The notes: a model not told the origin generated them from the sequence alone. A stretch of 64,000 nt of DNA from Acanthosoma haemorrhoidale (GCA_930367205.1 OV884009.1:32249841-32313840), one strand, 5' to 3'. Counted from the first letter of the stretch, positions 12,900-24,753 are shown. Numbers and translations: made by a program.

Positions 12900-13022
12900 T
12901 TGTGCTAAAATTACAATCTGCCTTATAAGACAATAAATGATTGTGATAAATGTCCTCATTCATACCATATTTACAATCAATCACTCGCTCATTCATACAG
13001 TATTTACAAAAAGCCCAGAGGC
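12900..13022 (-). mobile_element. J1 3' end fragment
   Basis: Only the last ~120 bp of the family 3' UTR is present: CAATCTGCC.., AAGTGATTGTGATAAATG-like words, CACTCGCTCATTCATACAG and GCCCAGAGGCC. It matches the fragment at 18953-19072 in extent. I found no clear target-site duplication. Confidence 0.75.
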
Positions 13023-13184
13023 CATTATTAACTAATTTTGTATTTGTAATTTGTGAACGAGATACGTTATCTGTTTATTATTCATAATAGAATTCTGATA
13101 CGGAGTATTTAACACATTGGGTCTAGCAGAGTTAGTACATAGGACTATGGTTATCCTGCAATTATTACTTTACCAGAGAAACTT

Positions 13185-13345
13185 GTTAAAAAATCAAGGA
13201 GCTACTCATTTTCCTTAACGAAGCTGAGTGAACACGTTCCTCAAGCTCATAAGGAATATTTCCTTTAAGCACTCAACAAAAAGCTATCGGGCCCGACAGG
13301 TGCGGTCCGAGCAGGAATCGAATATTAATGGGTCATGTTTTCAAC
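13185..13345 (-). repeat. SINE-B-like repeat
   Basis: The minus strand carries a box-B-like word (ATTCGATTCCTGC) and, about 60 bp later, the family tail with TTCACTCAGC and AAAATGAGTAGCTCCTTG. The tail is nearly identical in 29727-29870. The A-box half is not convincing, so the tRNA origin is inferred. Confidence 0.45.
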
Positions 13346-13663
13346 GAAGCGATCACTCCTGTTATTACCGACGGTTCAAGGGCGCATAATTTTCATTTTA
13401 TTTTCGGTTTAATAACACCCAAGTATAAATAAATATGTATAGCGCGTGCATCTGCAAGGCCATGGATCGTGGAAACAAGGAGATACGATTCGTATTAATA
13501 ATTTATATGCGCTATTGAAAAAAAAATGACTGTTCGCGTGCTCAGTATAGTTTTGAATCCCATTGTTTTTCTTCAAGTGGTGGGTTTCTTAACCTTAGTT
13601 TCCGGTATCAGAAAGTGAATATTTTCACATAATAGTTACAATTGAATATTTTGTATTATTACA

Positions 13664-14156
13664 GCTTTATTATGATAAAATAACAATCGGCCTTATTGGG
13701 CAATAAGCAATTGTGATAAATTATCTCATTCATACCCTATTTACAATTCTTCATTCTCTCCCTCATTCATACACTATTTACAAAGATCCTCCCAAATCCA
13801 CAGGTTTCCAATCCCTCGCATGCGAGAGAGGAAGCGGAGTATTGGGAAGTCCACCGGATACGAGCCAGTGGAGGCTGACCAAGAGCGCAGGAGCTACACA
13901 CGCTCAGGACACGATTGGAGAAACTGGTCATTGCCGTATTTATAGTAGGTCACGAGGCCACTGCCGTTTTAGTCTCCGAGGAGGATTATAGGGATGAGTG
14001 GTGCAGTGAAATGACTGTGCAGGGGATCAGGGTGGTTGGATAGGTTGCTATGGAATTTCATGAACTTGGCAGGGATGACTTCAAGAATGTAAGGTATATT
14101 AAGATCGTTATGAAGGAATTTGTTGCTGACATAATAAGGGGCATTTAGTATTGTTA
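13664..14156 (-). mobile_element. J1 3' copy with target-site duplication
   Basis: The copy runs on the minus strand from GACATAATAAGGGGC-type coding sequence to the end ATAAAGCTG. Flanks GAATATTTTGTATTATT (13644-13660) and GAATATTTTATTAT (14160-14173) form a diverged target-site duplication. The 3' UTR has lost a block containing the cctccg..ctccgt section (near 13850), so it also has a small internal deletion. Confidence 0.82.
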
Positions 14157-14384
14157 ATGGAATATTTTATTATAAGTTAAAAAGAAGAAATTTCTCACAT
14201 TTAAAAACACTTTATCTGTCAAAGTGAGAACACGGGGCCATTTTTTATTTCCAAGAAGGATTGTAGGGACGGGTGATAATTTTTGATGTAATTTTGAAGA
14301 AATGTAATTGAAGTTATGGTTATTATTAAGAGTTGTATTTGCGGTATAGGAAGGTGCTTAATTTACTGTCCTTGACTTCGTTGA

Positions 14385-14610
14385 AGTTGGATGCACTTGA
14401 TATTCGAGGGTTTTACTCTCCTTCCAAGTCCGTAAGTGCAGATCGGGTTTGGTGTACCAGAATGTTATTTTCTAATCTGTAGTGGGATTCTCTGTTGAGT
14501 AGCCCCTGCAGTTGTCAGAAAGTTCTTTCAAATCTTGTGTGTGGGTTTCTAGATTAGTCATTTATCAAGACGGAATCAAAGGTGTCTGATTTGGGAAGTG
14601 GAGGACCGTT
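14385..14610 (-). pseudogene. Diverged J1-related RT fragment
   Basis: Read on the minus strand in several frames, this aligns with the J1 RT region seen at 47496-48163. LDK*LI*KPHT corresponds to LDKRLTGTHT, and LLNRESHYRLENNILV to the region around LSIENKLLIYKVI. Then CTYGLG corresponds to TDGIELWG, followed by SNIKCIQ. It has many stops and frameshifts. It is older than the adjacent copy, which carries its own duplication, so it is treated as separate. Confidence 0.5.
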
Positions 14611-15760
14611 TCTGCAGACGGAGCATAAATGAGTGCTTCGTTAATTACTTTAAAGACAACGCTATAAGTGGAAGGTAACATCATTGTCTGTCAGTTAAAT
14701 TACTTTACAAAAGTTTCAAGCCTCACTTTGTCAGAGTAGCAATAATGGAATCAACATCAAAATACAATTGCTACTAGTGAAACGGACGAAGTTGCAAAAA
14801 ATCAAAAAAACTAATATATTATATATACTATTTAAATAGATATCCAATTAAAAAATAATAATATGCCATAGTGAGAGTCCAACTCCAAGAATGAGGCACT
14901 TTTAGGCTTGTAGTCTTTTCTGATTTTTTTCAATAAACATTTTCACCGATCATGCAATATGACAATGTTTATCCCTACTCAAAGTGTCAGTATATATGTG
15001 CTGAAAAAATGAATTTTCTTTTGAGAGCTGACAAAATTAATTTTCTTTTGACTGCTTACAAAATGAATATTTTTTTTTACTGCTGTCAAAATGATTTAGA
15101 AATAATTCTGGGGAGATTATTAGCTTTGATTGGAAAACAATTTAGTCTACTTTATGTAAGAAATAAAATAAAATTTATGTATATCATGGCTATACTCATG
15201 AGGTAATACCTCATCAGGGGGGAATCCCCCCCCCCCCCCAAATTTTGCACTTTCAGTACTCCTAAAGCATAGTACTACTAATCAAAGAGGAGGAAAGGTT
15301 TATTGGCTTACTTGGATTTGTTTTGATAATAAAATGCATTATATTAGCATATTAGTGTATTATGTATTACTAGATATGGAATGTTTTATAAGAGAAGTGT
15401 ATTACTATATAGCGTCAAAGCAGCTCTCTTTTTTGAGAGAACGTACATTGTCACAGAAGAAATCACTCGCTACCGTTTTATATTCACTGTTTCGTGTCGG
15501 TGAACAGGAGGAGGAGAAATCCGTGTTATTACCCATTGTTTCCTCTCTGATTGATATCACACAGTAGAATTTATACCCTGCTATAATTAAGTATATGTAT
15601 AATTATTGTTTAATTTGAGTCATTACTATTGTCTTCGACTGACCATGCTATCGCTGGGATTCCCAGGGCTGTATTTATTGTTCTCATTAGGTAAAGGCAT
15701 TGATTCCAGATAAAAAGGTTTTTTTTTTTGGTTTTTTTCCACAGGCTTGGATGCTGCTCA
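14611..15760. other. No recognised gene; palindrome and C run
   Basis: A 17-base perfect palindrome (ATGAGGTA-A-TACCTCAT) lies at 15197-15213. It is followed by a G6 run and a run of about 14 C at 15225-15238, which can pair. Open frames 14952-15206 and 15334-15567 carry no recognisable domain. Confidence 0.4.
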
Positions 15761-15769
15761 AAGGTAATT

Positions 15770-16060
15770 TCGGCCCCATGGATCGGTGGCCTGGCTAACT
15801 GGCCGATATGTAATGAGCACCTCAGACCCGAGTACGGTTATTTCGGCGCAAGGTTATCATTTGTTAGTGGAGGGAAGCGCATGAGATGCTTAACCATTGC
15901 CACTGGCCACTAGTGACTGGGCAATTGCGAGCTCGGTGACATTTGTAAAGAGCACTTGTGCTCAGGGCTGTGGTTAGTATGGTCAATAGGTATGGGTGTG
16001 TCGCGCATCGCTTCCTTCCCAGCGGCAGGACTTCAACCTCTGTCCGTCGTCCGGGCATGA
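15770..16060. repeat. Possible diverged tandem duplication
   Basis: The segment with cgatatgtaatgagcacctcag..cggtta near 15805-15840 resembles acatttgtaaagagcact..ctgtggtta near 15938-15975. GC content is higher here than in the surroundings. The relation is weak and judged by eye. The frames at 15728-15913 and 15864-16058 lie over it without any motif. Confidence 0.25.
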
Positions 16061-16107
16061 GACCAGAAAGATGAGCCCTATCACCTTACAAAGTCTTTCC
16101 AAACCAG

Positions 16108-16285
16108 TGTAGTATAATGTCTATCATTATAATTGTATTGAATTATATAACTTTTATATGAAATTACACCTTGTGAATGAAGTGACGCTACAGGAAATAA
16201 AAAAACTAATATGTGAATACATTCTAATGAGAATCTACAATAAATCATTTTGTAATTTTTAAGGGGCTAGGAAAAAACCCAAAAA
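16108..16285 (+). repeat. J2 3' UTR fragment, sense arm
   Basis: Shares GTATAATG..ATCATTATA, GACGCTACAGGAAATA and AAGGGGCTAGGAA with the reverse complement of 16510-16726 and with the 3' UTR of the J2 copy at 22225-22400. It ends in an A-rich tail (aaaaaacccaaaaaaagg). It is one arm of a tail-to-tail pair. Confidence 0.6.
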
Positions 16286-16509
16286 AAGGGGCATTGCAGA
16301 TAGTTTATACCCCATTTAAGTAATAGTGTTTATAATTAAGTAAAAGGGTTTTTGACACTTATAGATAAAACAATGGTATTAAACACCCAACGTAAGTTTC
16401 TGAATTCAATGCCATGAAATGTTTGAAGATTGCAAACTTTCTTCGCATTAAATCCATTTTTTCGTAATAATTATAATAATAATTAATAAAATCAAATCAA
16501 CAAAACGTT

Positions 16510-16726
16510 TTTTTTTTTGTTTTCTTCCTAGCCCCTTTAAATTGACGGATAATTATAGATCCTCAGACGAATCTATTTACAAATTATTTTTGTATTTCCT
16601 GTAGCGCCGCTACATTATATGTAGGTTTTGTTATTTTATAAAAATTATATAATGGAATAAACAAGTATAATGATACACATTATACGTGACTGGACTGAAC
16701 TGACTAATAAAAGGGATGGGGAAAAC
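16510..16726 (-). repeat. J2 3' UTR fragment, antisense arm
   Basis: On the minus strand this matches 22225-22410 closely (ATAGATTCNNCTGAGGATC, TTAAAGGGGCTA, then an A-rich tail). Homology on the other side extends to GACTGGACTRAACTGACTAATAAA and stops at about 16726, where the J2 coding end would begin. It is a 5'-truncated J2 insertion. Confidence 0.7.
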
Positions 16727-18945
16727 GTATTAAAAAATTAATAAAAGTTTTAAGCTACAAGTGACCAGCCGATGGCTTCTATGGGAAGGTGGTCATCTAC
16801 GTGGCTTACTTAAATTTTCGACTAATTTACCACTTTTGTAAAATTTTAACCTAATTAATTGATATTTATATTACGTCTTCTTATCTAATGGAATTTATTT
16901 TACTTATTTATTTAATATATATATAAATCTGCCTGTAGAGGAGTGGACCATACACCGATTGATTCTAGCTTTTAGAAATTCACTTTCCAAATATATAACT
17001 GAATGACTCAGACACTGTATTGTGATTAAATATTAGCATATAAATATTAGCATAAATTATCAATACGCGGAAATAAGTTATTAATTAAGTGCATGAAACG
17101 TTAAAAATGATTCAATCGATTTGAAAATTTAATGGTTGCTACCACAACACATTGAAATACGCTGGTTAATTTCTTGTTAAAATAAAATTACAGAAAATTT
17201 GAAATAAAATTTTAAACGTGAAAATTAAGGATAAAATTTATGATTTTCCAAGTCCCAGCCCTGAAGTCTTTTAATGTTAATTTATAGATATTAACAGTTT
17301 AATTTTATTTGTTGAAAATACTATTTTTAATGACCGCGATGGTTCACCCCAAATACCCACTGGTGTTACTCAATAGTTTAATCGGTTGTTAAGTGCATGC
17401 CTAGTACCTATATTAAAAAAAAAAAATACTCATTCAATTAATAAACACAACTGGTGAGGCCATCCATAGATTAGCTAGTATTTATATTTGTACTAATGTG
17501 TATTCATATTTAAAATAAAAAAATTTAGTCAAAATATTCCAAATTTTCACTGAAGGGTTTAAGGTAAGGAACTCATTTTGTCCCAAAGTTTACAGAAGCA
17601 TATGGTTTCTTTTTTTAACCATTTGCAAAATTTTGAGTAGCTATTGGTATTTTGAGTACTGTTCTGTAGCGTGTCTTCATTTCGACTGTGTTCAATTCTC
17701 AACGATTCTATAGTGCTTGCTCACTATCTCAACCCGTGCGTGCTCTAGTTAAGCTGCAAGCTTGCGATAGTTCTCGGTGCCCTGGAGGGGGCATCCTCTG
17801 CAAGTCAACTAGCATCCACTTTCTCTTCCCTTGCGAAACTCAATGCAACTTCAAATTATCAGGTCTTATCTCGTTTGAAATATCGCCCAGATCGTCTTTC
17901 AGATGTTATTAAACCCTCGTTCAGGCGATGTGCCGTGGAAAATGCTAAAACTAGCTGATCTGAGGATACACAACGATTGCGATCTTGAAAATAATTCAAA
18001 GTATCTCAAATTTTAAATACCTTCTAGAAGTTCCCCGATCGGTTTTCGATTAAATAAAATAACTGGAGGTAGGGAAACAATATATGTTTTACAAGTTAGA
18101 CTCACTAAGTTTTAATACTGCTCAAGTTAAAGCTTGGAAGATTCAAGTACTGATGCACCCCCCCCCCCATCGTTAAAGGCACATTAAAAACGGTAGTGCT
18201 TGAAACCCAGAAATTTATTATTAATATTCCCCCTGTGTCTGCCTGTCTGTTCCCACCTTGTGTTCCCTGCTGAATCTAGATAAATGAAAATTACGTATGT
18301 CTCATTAGCCATTCGCAAGACATGAAAAATATAGCCTAAATAAAGCATGACTCGTGTCAAGAAATAATTAATTACTTGTTAATAAATAGGGTATAAAAAA
18401 CTTTTTATCAACTCAATGCATAATTTGTTTTGAGGTACGGAATTTCCACGGTAGTTCCCGCTAAGACGCGATGGTACTACAAAAGCATGCAGCACCACAC
18501 CGCTAATAATTGGTCATTAACCAACCGATTAATAATTATAAGAACAATATTTTCTATCGTACTGAGTAAAGTATCAAATTAAAGGTCTTGACGTGCTCAT
18601 TAATAAGATGTATTTTGTTTTGAGACAACAAAGGGCCGAAATTTCAACTGTCGTTGTATCTGATCATATAATTCATCAGCGAATTTTTTCGTAGCCTGAG
18701 CAACAAGCTTCATCTCTTGATGCCCCTCGGATGCTAAAAATAAAACCAGCTTCATGAAAAATAATGAAGGACTATTTATTAATTCATCATCATATCATAT
18801 TTAGTAGGGTATCAAATTGCACAATTGTCATGTACAAAACTATTCAATTGTGTAATGCATCACACTTCATTTTGTTTTTTTTAGTTTAACATTTTAGCTA
18901 GTTGCACTTTTTTTATTTGTTTAAAAGGTGATTTAACAAATACAT
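16727..18945. other. No recognised feature
   Basis: AT-rich sequence with a C run of about 10 near 18160. The frame at 17688-17912 has no motif. I see no shared repeat. Confidence 0.45.
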
Positions 18946-18952
18946 TATTAAA

Positions 18953-19072
18953 CAGCTTTATTATGATAAAATTACAATCTGCCTCATGGGGCAATAAGTA
19001 ATTGTGATAAATGTTTTCATTCATACCATATTTACTATTTTCATTCACTCGCTCATTCATACAGTATAACAA
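18953..19072 (-). mobile_element. J1 3' end fragment
   Basis: This holds the last ~120 bp of the family 3' UTR, reading on the minus strand to ATAAAGCTG. AACAAATACATTA before it and AACAAACACTA after it may be a diverged target-site duplication. The small frame at 18881-19072 is this UTR read in the sense direction and is not a gene. Confidence 0.75.
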
Positions 19073-20238
19073 ACACTATGTATATTTTAGTCAACGCTGC
19101 GAGTTGAAACGACGTCCACACATAATCTCGATTACAACTTAACCATCGCTTTTTCAAAAACTGATTTCCCAACAGACGCTTCAACTGGTTAATTTTCAGC
19201 CGAAATCAATAAGTAGTATTTTGAAAATTATCTAATAAGATAATAAGAGTTCGGACAATTCTCAATATTGCCCCTTCACTTTAATTTCGTTCGTATATAT
19301 TTATAAAAAAATACAATTTAGTTTAAAGGCAATTAAAACAAAGTTGGTTTGAACTAAATGAAGCACCATTAGATGGTTATAGTTACTATCGTAATGGTCC
19401 AGAGGGTCCACCTAAAATAGAAATATTTAATTGAAACGGCACTTCCTCCGGCGAACAAAGGCCCTTTTAGTTTTTCTGCTTTGACCCGGAGGCAAACTGA
19501 ATATTTCAAAGGATCTTGCCTCCCGAGCACATATCCACTGACCTAAACATACAGTATCCATAATTAAATTGATCTAACTACACCCGGAGCCCAGCTTTGT
19601 CTTGCAAGAAACAATACTTGAAGAAAAACAATGCCAACTGCGTGGGGGTGGGGGGTGCCATTGTGAGTGGGCAAACCGTTTACAAATAATACTTTCCCCT
19701 CACAATAGAATATGTTAATAGGGAAATGGGCCTGGCGAGAGCGGGCAGCAGATAGTACGCCAGTAATGGCGCGCCCGGTTGACCGTTATATTGTTACGTT
19801 TCGGCCACAAACAGACCGAGATTTTCCTGAGGTAAGCAGCCAGGACCTGAGTGTTAAACAGCTGCGCATTTGGCATTCACCACTGTGGAACAATGAGGGT
19901 GGCTAGTGCTACGGGTTTTCACCTTTGAGCCCTTCAAATGGCATATTGTTAATTTAATCCCCTAAAGATATACAACCCCTACAAGTACACACCCCCTTTC
20001 AGAACACCCGGATTTCGGAATAGAGAGATCAGTAAAATTTTAATTAGTTCCGTTGATTAAGCTTTGTGAATTAATTTTTGTGAGTTTGGATGTTTTTGTT
20101 AAAGTATTTCAACAACACTAGCTTCATTACTAGCCCAACAAGATCTGTTAAAGAAATGGAATATATTTTATCGCGTGTATAGTGCCAATAAACATCCTAT
20201 GCTATTTAAAAGTAGAGAATACATGTATTTTTACAACT
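19073..20238. other. No recognised feature
   Basis: Mostly AT-rich. The frame at 19712-19906 is in a slightly GC-richer stretch but shows no domain. I see no shared repeat. Confidence 0.4.
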
Positions 20239-20257
20239 ATTGACTTTATTCTAACGT

Positions 20258-20503
20258 ATCCAATCCATTCAATCAAAAGTACTGAGAACAATAGTAAATG
20301 CCCCTTATTATGTCAGCAACAAAACCCTTCATAACGATCTTAACATACCCTACATTCTTGAACTCATCCCTTCCAAGTATATGAAATTCCATAGTAGCCT
20401 CTCAAATCACCCTAATCCCGTAGCTCAGTCATTGCACTGCACCACTCATCCCTATAATCCTCCTCGGAGACTGAAACGGTATTGGCCTCGTGACCTGCTA
20501 TAA
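20258..20503 (+). pseudogene. J1 reverse transcriptase C-terminal 81 codons
   Basis: There is an uninterrupted frame from ATCCAATCC to TAA at 20501-20503, but no start codon of its own, because the insertion is 5'-truncated. It reads IQSIQSKVLRTIVNAPYYVS, then NKTLHNDLNIPYILELIPSK. Further on come HPNPVAQSLHCTTHPYN and PPRRLKRYWPRDLL, then the stop. This is the best reading of the J1 ORF2 C-terminus in the window and defines the family stop codon. The sequence resembles the tail of Jockey-clade pol proteins downstream of the polymerase domain. The absence of stops suggests a fairly young insertion. Confidence 0.8.
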
Positions 20504-20844
20504 ATGCGTGGCAGTGGGAGCCCTGGCAATGCCCAGTTTCTCCAATCATGTCCTGAGCGTCTGTGGCTCTCGCGCTCTTCGTCAGCCTCCACTGGCTTGT
20601 ATCTAGTGACGTGGCTGACGGACGAGCGTGGAGGACTTCTTAAGACTCCGCTTCCTCTTTCGCATGCGAGGGAGGTGACAAATATGTGGATTTGGGGGCC
20701 TCTGGGCTTTTTGTAAATATTGAATGAATGAGCGAGTGAATGATGAATTGTAAATATGACATGAATAAGAACATTTATCTCAATTACTTAGTGCCTAATG
20801 AGGCAGATGGTAATATTAGCACACAAATAAAGATATTTGAATTT
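20258..20844 (+). mobile_element. J1 retrotransposon, 3' copy with intact C-terminal frame
   Basis: This plus-strand copy starts inside the RT coding end and runs through the whole 3' UTR to AATAAAGATATTTGA. Flanks TTGACTTTATTCTAACGT (20240-20257) and TTGACTCTATTGACGT (20845-20860) look like a diverged target-site duplication. That would place the 5' truncation exactly at 20258. The frame 20504-20716 is UTR. Confidence 0.83.
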
Positions 20845-20860
20845 GACTCTATTGACGTAA

Positions 20861-22220
20861 ATTTATTGGGAAACATGAAGTAGACATACTCCCTGGTTGG
20901 TTGTCCATTGTATTTACATTCTCAGTAGCATGACGACAAGCATACGACCCCTCCCTACTCGAGATACCATCACGAAAGAACTCCAGAAGTGGAAGTCCCA
21001 AATTTTTACTAGAATCGAGGAGAAATGGAACTCTCTATGTACTTCACCAAAGGTGAATTCCCTACGATAGGGATAGACACACATGTATTTCCCTATATTA
21101 TTGTAGTACACAGCTGCTGAATGACATTAGTGGATTCCCAGTTTCATTTCATTCTAAACTTCACAAGTTCAGAAGTGCTGTCATGTTCTGCCCTCCAGAT
21201 CATGTGCAAAACAAGATTCAAGAGCATTTCACAGTCTGCCGTTGCTGTACAACGATGACAATTACTAGGGATTTCTTCTCATTTTTGAAGATACTACAGG
21301 GAATAGAGGAGGACACTCCCGAGAGCCCGAGGAACACCTGCACAGTAAAAACTACTCTTCACTGGAGATTGTTGAGAGCCTCCATAGAACTCATGGGCAC
21401 CTTCTGTACGAGGTAACATAGAAGTTCCTCCACACCCCCTTTAGGCTACCGAGCCTTGGTAGGGTAAGGTAATGTTTCCTATCTAAAGCTATGAATGATT
21501 TCATCGGTCATTGACAAACGTACATAGGTTCATGATTATATATAATTCCTTTCAAAGCACACCTTTCCGAAAATTTTACATCCAAAATACTCAGACTTCC
21601 TTTTTGGAATATCCACCAGTGCAAAATCTGCCCTAAAACAACAAATAATAATTCATAAATGCTGAATCAACATTGATCGACTCCATCATTTCAGTTCTAA
21701 TTTTAGCTATTAATTCAGAATCTCATTCATTGGAGAAAATGTTTTTTGATTTTGCAACTATTACAAACTGTTTGAATATATATTAATGATGAGGCATCTA
21801 AATGCATTTAAAATAATAAGATTCAGAAATAATTTCCTTTAAAGTTCATTAATCTTATAGTGTCTCCACAAATTATTTTTTAATGTGTTTTATTAATTTA
21901 CAACAACCGATGTTTTACCTGTTAAGAAAACTTCTGGACTTATAAGAAATAATTAGAAACTATCTAGATTTTTGAGAACGCACATGCGTACAGTAATTCA
22001 CGTTCTGCTTAAAGAACGTTGACCTTCAGATAGGGGTGTTTTGACGGAAGTTGTGAACGAAAATACAAGCACAAGGATTCGGAAAATAATCTCGGACATG
22101 TTAGCTTCTCAGAGAGCCATAAACTGGAATTGTATAGCTAAGGCCTGGGTCGATGAAGTATTGGCTGACATAGAGATCGTTTGAGAGTGTCGTGAGAATA
22201 TCTCCAAAAATTTTTTTTCT
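20861..22220. other. No recognised feature
   Basis: The frames at 20914-21111 and 21183-21416 show no domain or shared repeat. The rest is AT-rich. Confidence 0.4.
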
Positions 22221-22224
22221 TTCA

Positions 22225-23068
22225 TAGCCCCTTTAAATTTACAGATAATTACATATAATTATAGATCCTCAGGTGAATCTATTTACAAATTATTTTTGTA
22301 TTTTCTGTAGCATCGCTACATTATATACAGGTTTTGTTATTTTATAAAAAATATATAATGAATAAACAAATACATTATACGTGACTGGACTAAACTGACT
22401 AATAAAGGTGATGGGGCTCACCTTTTTGATCAACCTTAAAACTAACTTACATACTAATTCATAACCTAATTTTTCCCCGACAGTCTGTTGCCATCGATGC
22501 GGGAGGGGTGGTGGGGTCATGGTGTTAAACACTGGGTTAGTCAGGTGCTGCAGCGAGTCAAAAAACTTAACGTGTCTCCGGCGGATGAACTCACCCACCG
22601 ACGGCACACCAAGCAACAGGTGCAGATCAGCGTTCTTCAACCGCTCGAAAGAGGTATGTTGGACCACTTTTCGCATGATCCCATACTGGAAATGTTGAAG
22701 ACATTTGGCTGTATTGTCAGTCATGTGGGTAAATAGCGGGGCACCGTACAGCAGAGCTGGCCGGAGGACACATTTATATATCATCAATTCGGGACGAAGC
22801 GACAGGTTGGGTGAAGTTAGCAAGTGCGATAGCCGGTATGACCTTTGTCGTACTTTTTCTATTTTATTACTAAAATGAGTAGAGAAATTGATCCCATCCA
22901 TTTTTATACCCAGATAGTGCATTGAGAAAGCTGGTGAGTTCTCTTGCTCTCCTATTTTTTCCCCTTTTGGAGGGAGAAGATTACGCAGTCGGTCTTCCCG
23001 GCGTTTACACTGATGTTTAACATGCCCAGTCTGTCACTGATAACGTTACAAACTGACTCGACCAAAAA
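22225..23068 (-). mobile_element. J2 Jockey-like retrotransposon, best-preserved copy
   Basis: The minus strand runs from an RT segment (ESVCNVISDRLGMLNISVNA) to the 3' UTR and an A-rich tail near 22225. The 5' end directly meets a 54-bp-arm hairpin at 23071. The UTR is shared with 16510-16726 and 16108-16285. It differs from the UTR seen in 6678-7300 and 44754-44957, so J2 has at least two 3' subtypes. Confidence 0.83.
22290..23030 (-). pseudogene. J2 reverse transcriptase C-terminal region
   Basis: In an intact element this is the end of the ORF2 reverse transcriptase. The upstream part reads ISDRLGMLNISVNAGKTDCV then IFSLQKGKK, and a frameshift follows. An open frame of 210 codons from 22922 then reads MHYLGIKMDGINFSTHFSNK, RPELMIYKCVLRPALLYGAP, LFTHMTDNTAKCLQHFQYGI and RRHVKFFDSLQHLTNPVF. 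The YLGIKMD block and YKCVLRPALLYGAP block are the usual landmarks after the RT palm in Jockey-like elements. Other J2 copies stop at HRWQ(E/K)AVE(A/V)GTL. Here small indels remove that stop, and the frame reads on through the UTR to about 22290. The last ~50 residues are therefore probably not ancestral protein. Confidence 0.8.
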
Positions 23069-23070
23069 AA

Positions 23071-23192
23071 GACGCATGCGCCAAAACAGCTCAAATTCGT
23101 CTATTTAATTTATGCTTTTATTTTAATAAGTAATTATCAAAATAAAAGCATAAATTAAATAGACGAATTTGAGCTATTTTTGCGCATGCGTC
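23071..23192. repeat. 122-bp near-perfect hairpin (foldback/MITE-like)
   Basis: Arms 23071-23124 and 23139-23192 are reverse complements over 54 bp with 2 mismatches by my count, around a 14-base loop. The outer ends are GACGCATGCGC. Directly outside the right arm, GCGTCTCT, GCGTCCTT and GCGTCTTG form a diverged 8-bp triplet at about 23187-23210. No TA or other target duplication is evident. Confidence 0.85.
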
Positions 23193-23210
23193 TCTGCGTC
23201 CTTGCGTCTT

Positions 23211-24738
23211 GTCCCGTTGACTCTGATCGTCCGTAACCTTGGGCCAATGGGTTACAGACCTCGGCGAGAATGCGACTCCGGCCTATAAACGCCGACAAAA
23301 CACAGGTTAAATTTGAAGGCGGTATCAGAGATTGAAGGCGGCCGCCAGTGGCTCGTTCGAAGAATAATTTTTATAATTCTCTAACTCGGTGTGAGCTAAA
23401 AGCCTTAGTGGGGAGATGATGGGGGGGGGGGGCTTCTCTCACGGGCATTTTTTATGCAATTAAAGTTTTCTTTCAGTGGTCGCCGCGTCCCCGGAATCCG
23501 ACCCTGCCCCAACATACACCGAAGCGCTGACCAGTCGGCAAAATGTGTCCAATTTGCGTATCCGCATGAAACTTTGATTTTACAGTTGCAATACTAGCCC
23601 AGTGTTAGCTGTGAGTAAATAATTGATTCGAAGCTGTTGGGCTTGGGTCGATGACAGAGAGTTATGTTTTCATAAACTTTATTTATGGGCAACCTTTCGT
23701 ATATTATGCATTTATTTTTTAACGTTTTATGCTATATTGCAATCGAATATCTTTGGTGATGCCCTAAGGAAATACGTATTTTATTAAATTAGCAATCATA
23801 AAAAGAACGGAATATCGAGAAATAAAATTATATTTTGAGAGAAAGCGACAAAAATCATTAATACCTTATATCTTCATCAATTTATGTTATAAAAAAGTAA
23901 TAAAAATCACCTTATTGTGGTTGGGGTTTGGAAACAGCATGGACGACCTGAAGGACCTGCACTTCCATTATTGACTCTCTAGATACAGACTGACGATGAG
24001 GACTCATGACCCAATGGTTAATGGATTAAGGATCCAATATCAAAAAATAATATTTCAGTATACCATAAAAATTTTGCTAATCTAAAATATAAAAAGATAT
24101 ATTTACAATTAATACATTACTATCTTGAGATCCTTTTAAAAAATAGTAAACTGATGGCAGCTATGAATACCCCAAAATTTGTTTCATGCGACACGGGAAC
24201 CTTAAGCTTAACTGCGCTTAACTAGGCGAAGCCCCCTTGCCTTTAATTGTTTATGTTGATAATTCTCAATTTAAAATGGAGTTCGCTGGAAAAATACTAC
24301 GCATGTCAGGATCAGGTCCTGATAACAAGAAACGGGTGCGAGTTATAAACACGACTGGTAAGAATTAGTGGGAGTAAAAGTAAGGAGCGAAAGAATACAA
24401 AACAGAAAGGAGGGGATATAAGTAGGGGTAGCTAATGAATTGATAATTCAGGGGTAGACACTGGATTTACATACACACTATAGTCAGAAACGAGAAAAGA
24501 ATTTGGAAGATACTATAACAAAATGAAGTTTTACTTATTTTATCATCATTTGAAAAAAAAATACAATTTTCTCGTACAGCATCAATAATTTCACGAATGA
24601 GATTCATTCATCCATATGTACAATTCACAATAGAATACATACATACACACTTTGCCTTGCTTACAAAATCACATTCGAAATCAGCAATTTAATGATTGGC
24701 TCCCGATTTTTTTTGTTTTTTAATAGTTCCAGTCATTA
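23211..24738. other. No recognised gene; G run
   Basis: A G run of about 10 lies near 23420-23430. I see no coding frame of 60 codons or more and no repeat shared with the rest of the window. Confidence 0.45.
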
Positions 24739-24753
24739 ACAATTACATTGAAA

